DNA of 64,000 nucleotides from Glutamicibacter ardleyensis. Its GTDB lineage: Bacteria > Actinomycetota > Actinomycetes > Actinomycetales > Micrococcaceae. The stretch's first letter is position 1. Each line of letters starts with the position of its first letter. The notes under the pieces are model-generated. The model did no database searches. It saw only the letters and a list, made by a program, of their open reading frames with translations, and was not told the DNA's origin. Location: the NCBI RefSeq assembly GCF_014644555.1, contig NZ_BMKX01000004.1, positions 207,784 through 271,783 on the forward strand. Reading direction: 5' to 3'. Shown in pieces: positions 57,427-64,000 of the stretch. The position numbers were made by a program, and so were the translations under genes.

Positions 57427-58875
57427 TTAGACGGTGGTGTATTGGCCCATCATGCCCATGTCCGCGTGGCGGATGAAATGGCAGTGGAACATGTAGGGCA
57501 TCACCGGATCGGAGTACGGGCCGAACTTGATCGCAAGGCGGGCAGTAGCCCGCACCGGGAGGAAAACGGTGTCCTTCCATCCGGCGAACTCGGGTTGCGG
57601 ATCAACGCCGTCGAAGTCAAGGATCCGGAACTGGGCGCCGTGGACATGGAAGTTGTGTGCCAGGTTGTCAGTGTTGCTGACACGCCAGATTTCCACGGCT
57701 CCGGCATCGACGGTCTCGTCGATGCGTGACATGTCCATGAGCTTTCCGTTGATGTACATGTCCTTGAGGACGAAAACGCGGGTGCGGGCAGGGTCTTCCA
57801 AATCAAACGAGGCCGGTGCGGCTAGGCCGGCAGGCATGGTGGGAGCGGCTGCCAGTTTCGCGGTGGCGCGGAACTGCAGCAGATCAAGGCTGTCATTGCC
57901 GCCGGCCTCGATGTTCAGGTCTCCGCTCATGCCCAATTCCTGGGGAAGCGACTGCAGCACCGGGCGCTCTCCGGCCTTGAACCGCACCACGACTTCCGCG
58001 CGTTCCCCCGGGGAGAGCACCAGGCCCTCGACGGGAACGGGGGCAGGCAGCAGACCGCCATCGGTGCCCACCACCGTGAACATCCTGTTGTCGCTGAACC
58101 CGATGTTGAAGACGCGGGCCGTCGCTGCATTGAGGATCCGCAGGCGCACGGCTTCGGTGCGAACGTTCAGGTACGGATTCACGGTGCCGTTGACGAGCAT
58201 GGTCTCACCCAGCAGCCCGGCGGTCGTGTTCGAGGTGAGCTTGAAAGACCCGTCGTTCGCGATGATTCGATCCTGGAGGATCAGCGGGATGTCATCCACG
58301 CCGTACTCCGAGGGCAGGCCTCGCGTGGGGCTGTCCTCGTCGAGAATGAACATGCCGCTCAGCCCCCGGGTCATTTGTTCTTCCGAGGATCCGTGGACAT
58401 GCGGGTGATACCAAAGTGTTGCCGCTGGCTGGTCAATGGTCCACTCTGGGTTCCATTCGGCGCCCGGGGCAATGACTTGGTGGGCACCCCCGTCGTAGCG
58501 GGCCGGTACCTGCATGCCGTGCCAGTGGACCGTCGTGGGGTCCGGCAGGGTGTTCTTGACGGCGATGCGCACCTTCTCGCCGCGCCGAGCCCGAAGGGTG
58601 GGGCCGAGGAACGAGCCGTTATAGCCCCAAGTGGGGGTGGGTCCGGCCGGGTGGAAGTTGCTGCTTCCCGCTTCGGCGGTCAGCCGGAAGACCCGTGCCC
58701 CGTCGGAACTAACGGTGGATTCGGCCAGCGGCGGAATGGCTAACGGATTTGCGAAGTCGAGGGTCCCGGCGGTGGACAATGCCTCCGCTTTGCCGAGGGT
58801 GCAGCCGGCCAGAAGCATCGTTACGCCTGCTCCCGTGCCCAGTAGAAATGTACGACGCGAAACGAGGGGAGACAT
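57427..58875 (-). CDS. Tat-exported multicopper oxidase
   Basis: A 482-residue three-domain multicopper oxidase (CueO/SufI/laccase-like), probably oxidising Cu(I) or Fe(II) outside the membrane. The signal is Tat-type, SRRTFLLGTGAGVTM, ending in a lipobox LAGC (Cys25), so it may be anchored as a lipoprotein. All copper ligand motifs are present: HWHG (117-120), HPHVHG (157-162), HNFHVHGAQF and the C-terminal HCHFIRHADMGM with the type 1 Cys. It is GC-rich and flanked on both sides by transposase remnants, as in a transferred metal-resistance island. Confidence 0.93.
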   Translation of the reverse strand: MSPLVSRRTFLLGTGAGVTMLLAGCTLGKAEALSTAGTLDFANPLAIPPLAESTVSSDGARVFRLTAEAGSSNFHPAGPTPTWGYNGSFLGPTLRARRGEKVRIAVKNTLPDPTTVHWHGMQVPARYDGGAHQVIAPGAEWNPEWTIDQPAATLWYHPHVHGSSEEQMTRGLSGMFILDEDSPTRGLPSEYGVDDIPLILQDRIIANDGSFKLTSNTTAGLLGETMLVNGTVNPYLNVRTEAVRLRILNAATARVFNIGFSDNRMFTVVGTDGGLLPAPVPVEGLVLSPGERAEVVVRFKAGERPVLQSLPQELGMSGDLNIEAGGNDSLDLLQFRATAKLAAAPTMPAGLAAPASFDLEDPARTRVFVLKDMYINGKLMDMSRIDETVDAGAVEIWRVSNTDNLAHNFHVHGAQFRILDFDGVDPQPEFAGWKDTVFLPVRATARLAIKFGPYSDPVMPYMFHCHFIRHADMGMMGQYTTV

Positions 58876-58899
58876 GTCTTGAGTTTAGACGGAAACGGG

Positions 58900-59067
58900 A
58901 ACTGGAGGCAAACGGGAATTGCCCGGGATGGTCATCTATTCGCTGTGTTCTATTCGGAGCTACTGCATGAGCTATTGCCGGAGCGGCGGAGCAGGGTGTA
59001 CCCACGGGTGGTGAAGCGGAACATGTCGGGCTGGCTGTTGAAGCAAGTCTCGAAGGGGGTTAAGTAA
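58900..59067 (+). pseudogene. IS4-family transposase remnant
   Basis: A plus-strand frame ends with LLPERRSRVYPRVVKRNMSG and a short basic tail, the C-terminal pattern (R-x-YPRVVKRKMS) of many actinobacterial IS4-type transposases. Nothing of the catalytic core remains upstream, where the multicopper oxidase gene begins. Confidence 0.6.
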
Positions 59068-59089
59068 ACGTGTTATGTAAACGGCATTG

Positions 59090-60510
59090 GCGCTAGCCCA
59101 GATTTTTCATGAAAGCGCAGAATAGCCACCTGAATGCTCAGGTTCGCAGCAGACCAGTGATCCAGTGCTGACGCAATCCATTGATCTGTTCCTTGAGCAA
59201 CACGATTAGTCGACCTTCCGGCGCTTGCTCACTGATAAACAACTGGGATCAGCGGCTACCCGTAGTCGGTTTCCCTGCCAGAGACCACACCCGATACCGC
59301 CACCGTTTCACATCCCAACATCCTGCCTGATGCCACGCAGGCAGTATCACGAATTACAGTCATGACGTCAGATCCAACGCAAACATGGGCAGGTTCACCC
59401 ACGCTTGATTCGCCGCAAAGGAAGCGACATTCCGCCCAGCCCTGAGGATTTCATCGACTTGACCCTGTTTTCACACCGCCCACGGGCGCGATGACGAGCA
59501 TCCAAAAATGTCTGGTCGTAGCGTGGAAAGTTCGTCAGAAACGCGGTAACTCTGTTCCCGTCGCTATCGAACAGGCTGGCTTTTGCTCCCCGGATGCAAC
59601 GGCTCAGCAGAAGATATATTCTCGTTCCGAGCGGATAATCATCCAGTTCAATGACCCTGGAAGAATTAATCACCCACGCATCATCACGGTGTTCACCGTC
59701 TGCGGTGAGCGCTGGCTCCTAATATTTTTTCTGATCGATCCATCGCGCGAAGCGTTGCTTTACAACGGGCAACGTACAGGAGGAGGGAAATTGCAGGCGC
59801 AACGAATCAACATGCTTCTAGCATTCTCGGGTGGCGCCGGCGCTATCGGTGCGGAGCATTATCTTTTCACTCATCAGCACACCGTCTGGATCATAGAAAT
59901 CATCGGGTAGTTGTTCCAGTGCTTCGGGCAAGATGCTGATGTGGTCTTTTGCTGAGTTGGCTGCCTTATTTCCTTGGCGCAGTCGTACAACCAAGATTCG
60001 CCGGTGCCTGGGTTTTTCCGTAGGGCGATCATCGGTGAATAGCCGTACCCGCCTTTGTAGTCTCCTTGGGCCCCTTCCTTGTCTTAATGGACGTTGACTA
60101 GGGACGCGTCGATGTCGATGGTGAAAGGATCGGTTTGGGACGCTAGTAGGGCTGGGTTGCGTCTGCCCGCAGCCGCCCAGAGTTTGGTCCGTACTTCGCG
60201 GTGCACGTAGAGTGAATGCGGAGTCGAAAAACCCCGGGTGCTGGATGATTCTGGCGAAGAACTTGCTGAACGTGGGTTAGCGGCTATCTGCCCGAAGAGG
60301 CCTTGAGCTGTCCGTAGTTGGTCGGTATCCCAGGGACAAATCTGCGACCATTTTCCCGGACCGGTGAACTACCAAGGTCGGGACGAATTGCGAGAGCCTG
60401 TTTTCGCAGAGTTTGCGGAAACCCATTGCGTTGAGCAGGTCGCTCAGGGTGGCGAGCCCTGCGGGGGAGACGAGTGCTTGGGTTGTGCTCTCGGTTGATG
60501 TGGCAGGGTA
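59090..60510 (-). pseudogene. decayed IS1380-family transposase, near full length
   Basis: Fragments of an IS1380 transposase can be followed along the minus strand over about 1.4 kb in changing frames. N-terminal part near 60480-60320: SPAGLATLSDLLNAMGFRKL. Middle near 60115-59825: DASLVNVH, stop, DKEGAQGDYKGGYGYSPMIA, then after a shift LRQGNKAANSAKDHISILPE and MLRTDSAGATRE. C-terminal near 59640-59400: RIYLLLSRCIRGAKASLFDS, then RHRARGRCENRVKSMKSSGL. Several stops and frameshifts make it inactive. CTAGCCCAGATTTTT near 59090 resembles the element's end. Confidence 0.8.
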
Positions 60511-60758
60511 AACGGCGGTCGTGTCATTCGACGAGAGAGTGATCCTATGGACTGCTGAGAAGATGGTTTAGACACCTTTGTTTTCCCAGTTCAGGGTCAC
60601 TTTTTCCTCGTTAATGACACTTACTTACTGGCCCCGCCATGAAATAACTGGCCTGGGCGCTTTGTCAAGGAGCGTCATGGGTGGCCTGGGGACTCTGGTA
60701 GATCATCGTATAGGCTCGGCGGGCCAGGGTCCTGTTGCTGAGTTGGTCCGAGGATCTC
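60511..60758. other. gene-free stretch between IS1380 relic and CDF gene
   Basis: About 250 bases with no recognised gene. Probably insertion-sequence debris; no hairpin terminator for the CDF gene was found. Confidence 0.4.
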
Positions 60759-61673
60759 CTACTCGTGCGATTCATGCTCCGGGGTTTGGTGGCTGAGGGA
60801 CTCGATCTGGAAGGTGGAGTGTTCGATGCTGACCTCGAAGTGTTCGGCCACGCAGGACTGCAATTCGCCCAGCATGGTGGCCGCGGCACCGGTGTGGAAG
60901 GCCTTGTCCTCCACGACCACGTGCGCGGAGAGGATCGGCAAGTTTGAGGCGATCTGACTGGCATGCAGGTCATGGACCGCCAGCACCAATGGGTGGGCTA
61001 TCAGGTGCGCCCGGACATCCTCGAGGTCAAGTCCCTTGGGCGTGGATTCGAGCAGGATGTGGGTAGCCTCCCCCAGCAGCTTCAACGCTCGTGGGATGAT
61101 CAGTGCGGCGATCAGCATGGCGGCAATCGAGTCCGCCTGCATCCAGCCCGTGGTGGAAATGATGATCGCCGAAACGATCACCGCCACCGAACCCAGGGCA
61201 TCGTTGACGACCTCCAAGAAGGCGGCGCGCATGTTCAGGTTGTCATCCTTGCCGGAGGCAAGGATGAGCATCGAGGCAACGTTGCCCAGCAAGCCGATGA
61301 TGCCGAAAACAAGCAGCCCGCTGCCGGCGATCTCCGTTGGTTCGAAGAGCCGGCGTGCGCCGTCTAGCAGCGCATAGACACCCACGCCCAGGAGCAGCGC
61401 CGATTGGAGGGTCGCGGAGAGCACCTCGGCACGGCGGAAGCCCCAGGTGCGCTTGGCCGTGGGCTTGCGCATGATGAGGGTTGCCGCGGTGAGCGCCAGC
61501 AGCAGGCCGGTGGAATCGGTGAGCATGTGCGCGGCGTCGACCAGCAATGCCAGGGAGCCGGTATAGATCGCACCAATGACCTCGGCGATGAGGATTGTGG
61601 CGGTGATGCCGAAGGCCCAGGCAAGTTTCTTTCGGTTGGTGGTCGCCGTGCCGTGGTCATGGTCGTGGCTCAT
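60759..61673 (-). CDS. cation diffusion facilitator efflux protein (CzcD/ZitB type)
   Basis: A 304-residue CDF transporter exporting Zn, Cd or Co in exchange for protons. The N-terminus is His-rich (MSHDHDHG). Six membrane helices follow, with metal site residues ALLVDAAHMLTDSTGLLLAL (helix 2) and VVNDALGSVAVIVSAI (helix 5); a cytoplasmic C-terminal domain has VHDLHASQIASNLPILSAHV. The C-terminal tail HQTPEHESHE is again His-rich. The start is ATG 61673 with AAAGGAG eight bases upstream. Its ATG overlaps the stop of a degenerate ArsR gene (ATGA), the usual regulator-pump operon. Confidence 0.93.
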   Translation of the reverse strand: MSHDHDHGTATTNRKKLAWAFGITATILIAEVIGAIYTGSLALLVDAAHMLTDSTGLLLALTAATLIMRKPTAKRTWGFRRAEVLSATLQSALLLGVGVYALLDGARRLFEPTEIAGSGLLVFGIIGLLGNVASMLILASGKDDNLNMRAAFLEVVNDALGSVAVIVSAIIISTTGWMQADSIAAMLIAALIIPRALKLLGEATHILLESTPKGLDLEDVRAHLIAHPLVLAVHDLHASQIASNLPILSAHVVVEDKAFHTGAAATMLGELQSCVAEHFEVSIEHSTFQIESLSHQTPEHESHE

Positions 61674-61984
61674 CGGTTGGCTCCTTTCTGTGCCGGGGCC
61701 GAACCGTGGAGCTCGGTGAAGCCGTTCGTGCCCAGCTCGTTGTCGTGGGTGCCGATGGAGTGGTTCGCGTCTTCCCGAAGCTCCAGCAAGAATTGCGGAT
61801 TTTCCAGCGAGAACATGTTGGATCGTCCTTGCGTCCGAGAACCCACCAGACCTTGTTCCCGCATACACGTCTGGCCGTTGGAGTCGTTGGAGCGGTTCAG
61901 GCCGAGATCGCTGGAAGGCCAGTCAGTGGAACCCGAGCCTTCGAGCCGGTTCATTGTGTCGAGTCGGGAAGAAACGGTCAGCAT
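61670..61984 (-). pseudogene. degenerate CmtR-like ArsR regulator
   Basis: A 104-codon frame resembling CmtR, the Cd/Pb-sensing ArsR protein of actinobacteria, but damaged. It starts MLTVSSRLDTMNRL as in the family, then lacks about 25 residues covering the expected DPTRxxIL region, and resumes at SSDLGLNRSNDSNGQTCMRE, where the family has LGLTRSNVSNHLxCLRxC. The recognition helix is altered and the second of the two metal cysteines is replaced by Gln. The tail SNMFSLENPQFLLELRE is intact. The frame is open, so a shortened protein may still be made; regulation of the CDF gene is probably lost. Confidence 0.6.
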
Positions 61985-61993
61985 GCAACGACT

Positions 61994-62011
61994 GTACATC
62001 CCGCGGTGTAC
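61994..62011. promoter_or_regulatory. dyad upstream of the ArsR-like gene
   Basis: GTACA-N8-TGTAC, ten bases before the ArsR-like ATG, in the 72-base gap after the ZIP gene. It is placed as an ArsR/CmtR operator would be. Confidence 0.4.
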
Positions 62012-62056
62012 CATCTGGAACTCCCGCAGCAGCCGAGGGGTTCCCTGCCGCCTGTC

Positions 62057-63292
62057 TCAGGCCTGGACGAGCAGACCCGTGGCAAACATCACGCCCAGGC
62101 CCAGGATGATGCCGGCGCTGGTGAGGGGGGTGAAGATCTTTCCAGTCCGGTCCTTCATCATGGGCAAAAGCTTGATGGCCACTTGGGCCACGGCGCCGGC
62201 GCCCACGCCGAGCAGGAACGCCGACAGGGCCGGTTGGTATACGGTGGCGCCGACCAAGGCGCCAGCGATGGCCGGTGCTCCGGCGATCAGCCCCAACACC
62301 GCCAGGCGGGCCAGGTGGGGCGGTTCCTTGGATAATGGGGTGACGATGGCCAGGCCCTCGGTGGTGTTGTGGATGGCGAAGCCGACGATCAGCGTGGCCC
62401 CGAGGGCGAGTGACCCCACGGCGTAGGCCGATCCGATCGCCAGTCCCTCGCCCATGTTGTGCAACCCGATGCCGATCGCGATCAGCAGGGCCAGGCGCCG
62501 CGGCGGCAGCGCTGCGGGCTGGCCGAGGTCACTCAGGTCCTGGTGCCTGCGCATCCACGCATCGGTGCCTTCGAGGACCAGGTAGGCGAGCAGGGCGCCG
62601 AGGAACACCACCAGGGTTCCGCCGAAGGCGCCGTTCTCGGCGACCAGTTCCATGCCCTCGAGGGTGGCGTCGAAGGCCAGGAATCCCAGCAGCCCCACGG
62701 TGACGCCCAGCAGGACGCGGACCCAGGAGTCGGAGGAGCGGCGGATGAACGGCATCCACAGCATGCCCAGGGCAACCGGGATGACACCGACGTAGATGCC
62801 CAGCAGGGCCATGAGGCCAAAGAACGAGGTGCCGCGTTCCGGGCTGGGGGCCGCGGCGTCGATGGCGGTCATGATCTTGCCGCCGTTGGAGGTCACCAGC
62901 GCGATCTCGTAGGGGTCCCCGTCGACCCAGTTGTAGCTGACGTTCAGGGTGCTGGATTCGAGCGGGGCCATGGTCTCCCGGCTCTGGGTGAACGTGGCGT
63001 AGTAGTCCGAGACGTTCACCTGAGCGATCGAGACGGGGTCCGGTCCTTCGTTGCGGGCCGTAATGACGATTTCGCCCGGCAGCAGGCGGATCTCTTCGAC
63101 GGCCACCTCCTCCTTCGGCGGAACCCCCTCGGACAGCTTCGACAGGCCGGGGCCGTTCAGGAGCGTGAACAGGCCCATCAGCAGGGCGATCAGCACCAGC
63201 GGCCCCAGACCCAGCAGCCAGCGCGGCACCGGGGCGTGGCGGAAACCTTTCGCGGGGGCCGTTGTCTTCACCGGGTTGTCTTCAATCGCCAT
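62057..63292 (-). CDS. ZIP-family metal transporter with extra N-terminal domain
   Basis: A 411-residue transporter. The C-terminal 250 residues are a ZIP permease: HNMGEGLAIGSAYAVGSLAL and GFAIHNTTEGLAIVTPLS carry the metal-binding His and Glu of helices 4 and 5. Before it come one membrane helix (GPLVLIALLMGLFTLL, residues 30-45) and about 95 residues of beta-rich sequence (EEIRLLPGEIVITARNEGPD, VNVSDYYATFTQ, STLNVSYNWVDGDPYEIALV) likely outside the cell, which ZIP proteins usually lack. ATG 63292 overlaps the stop of the upstream multicopper oxidase gene (TAATG). Metal delivery between the two is a reasonable inference. Confidence 0.88.
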   Translation of the reverse strand: MAIEDNPVKTTAPAKGFRHAPVPRWLLGLGPLVLIALLMGLFTLLNGPGLSKLSEGVPPKEEVAVEEIRLLPGEIVITARNEGPDPVSIAQVNVSDYYATFTQSRETMAPLESSTLNVSYNWVDGDPYEIALVTSNGGKIMTAIDAAAPSPERGTSFFGLMALLGIYVGVIPVALGMLWMPFIRRSSDSWVRVLLGVTVGLLGFLAFDATLEGMELVAENGAFGGTLVVFLGALLAYLVLEGTDAWMRRHQDLSDLGQPAALPPRRLALLIAIGIGLHNMGEGLAIGSAYAVGSLALGATLIVGFAIHNTTEGLAIVTPLSKEPPHLARLAVLGLIAGAPAIAGALVGATVYQPALSAFLLGVGAGAVAQVAIKLLPMMKDRTGKIFTPLTSAGIILGLGVMFATGLLVQA

Positions 63293-64000
63293 TACTCGCT
63301 CACCTCGAAGAATCCCATCCAGCCGAGTTCGGCGAACTCGGTCTTGTGTGCGTGGAACATGTACTTGCCCGGGTAGGGGAAGCGCATCTCCACGATGCCC
63401 CGCTGGCCCTGGACCTGCGAGATGGTGTCCGTGAACTCGCTCGGCGTGAGCATCGTCCCGGTGGGGTAGTAGTGGAAGAAGTTCCCGTGCACGTGGAACG
63501 AGTTGATGGGGTCGTACTCCAGCACGTTGATCAGGTGGATCCGCACCAGCGAGTTCCGCTTCACCTGCACGGGGAAGTCCATGTAGTGGAACGGCAGGCC
63601 GTTGACGGAGTAGAACTCGTTGTCATCCCCGCCATCGGTGTTGTAGCCGTTCATGACCATCACCATTTCGTCATCGGCCTTCGGCCGACCCTGCTTGGGC
63701 TCGATGATGAAGCCGCCGTAGAGCCCCTTGGCGATGTGCGGGGCCAGCGGGGATTGGTGGCAGTGGTACAAGTGCGTACCGAACGGGGTCGCGTCGAACT
63801 CGTAGGTGAAGCTCTGCCCGGGGGCGATCGAGCCGGCGCCGATGCCGGGGGTGCCGTCCATCTCCGCGGTGTGGACGCCGTGGAAGTGCATGGTGTGCGG
63901 GTGCGCGCCGGAGTTGGTGAAATTGATCCGCAGCGCATCACCCCCCGTTACCTTTTTAGTAGCCCCATAAATAAGTAGGATTTGGGGTGGTTGGCCTGTC
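63292..64000 (-). CDS. multicopper oxidase, N-terminus beyond window edge
   Basis: The visible 3' part, with the frame open to the end of the window. Copper motifs: HTMHFHGVHTAEMDG, HLYHCHQSPLAPHIAKG, NSFHVHGNFFHYYP and the C-terminal GKYMFHAHKTEFAELGWMGF, the pattern of two-domain (NirK-like) multicopper oxidases found near ZIP genes. The type 1 Cys is in HLYHCHQ, so the type 1 site is in the first domain. It is followed by the ZIP gene with a one-base overlap. The outermost residues (about 63945-64000) do not look like this family. Confidence 0.88.
   Translation of the reverse strand, partial: TGQPPQILLIYGATKKVTGGDALRINFTNSGAHPHTMHFHGVHTAEMDGTPGIGAGSIAPGQSFTYEFDATPFGTHLYHCHQSPLAPHIAKGLYGGFIIEPKQGRPKADDEMVMVMNGYNTDGGDDNEFYSVNGLPFHYMDFPVQVKRNSLVRIHLINVLEYDPINSFHVHGNFFHYYPTGTMLTPSEFTDTISQVQGQRGIVEMRFPYPGKYMFHAHKTEFAELGWMGFFEVSE

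Overview
The window looks like chromosome from a high-GC Gram-positive bacterium, most likely an Arthrobacter/Glutamicibacter-type member of the Micrococcaceae. The evidence is the FasR-like regulator with fabD-fabH-acpP-fabF beside a single-chain (homodimeric) pyruvate dehydrogenase E1, the actinobacterial families DUF3145, DUF3052 and AhpE, a type-A RNase P RNA, frequent GTG/TTG starts and a moderately GC-rich composition. The genus is an inference, not a sequence match.

Region 1 (1-13.4 kb) is conserved core. It holds the 3' part of a XerC-type recombinase, DUF3145, a DHFR-like protein, the type II fatty-acid initiation/elongation operon on the minus strand with its PucR/FasR-type regulator, aceE, and a divergent DUF3052-ahpE pair. 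Two identical tRNA-Val(UAC) genes flank a luciferase-like monooxygenase. Acetyl-CoA production, its use for fatty acids and a matching regulator therefore sit side by side.

Region 2 (13.6-26.2 kb) is mixed. An AT-rich DUF262/DUF1524 (GmrSD-like) probable defence nuclease lies directly after the second tRNA-Val. It is followed by two methyltransferases, a membrane protein overlapped by a small winged-helix regulator, CsbD, a glycosyltransferase divergent from a TetR regulator, an ArgE-like deacylase coupled to an MHS transporter, a haemolysin-III protein, a secreted HNH-nuclease lipoprotein and a GlsB-type stress protein.

Region 3 (26.4-34 kb) is for gluconate and an unknown amide substrate. 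gntK-gntP and gnd surround a GntR/FCD regulator and a three-gene operon (DUF5058 membrane protein, second membrane protein, M20 amidohydrolase) that looks like an uncharacterised uptake-and-hydrolysis system.

Region 4 (34-47.1 kb) contains a TetR-controlled DUF1304/oxidoreductase pair with a clear operator, small membrane proteins, a UvrA-like ABC protein with GNAT, a dicarboxylate/glutamate symporter, a stand-alone PD-(D/E)XK-like protein, cysE, cysK, msrA and a Nif3 protein.

Region 5 (47.1-52.3 kb) is accessory: an intact ISL3-family element without a target duplication, an IS-truncated ORF with a 38-codon mini-gene, a RES/Xre toxin-antitoxin pair with operator-like repeats, a VOC-protein remnant, and a TipA-like MerR gene behind a textbook 19-bp-spacer promoter.

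Region 6 (52.3-56.7 kb) returns to core: YaaA, a dihydrolipoamide-dehydrogenase-like flavoprotein, rnpB and a long-form GAPDH.

Region 7 (56.7-64 kb) is a metal-handling island laid among dead insertion sequences (IS30, IS110, IS4 and IS1380 fragments). It has a Tat-exported multicopper oxidase, a CDF efflux pump, a degenerate CmtR-like ArsR gene, a ZIP transporter with an extra extracytoplasmic domain, and a second multicopper oxidase running off the window edge.
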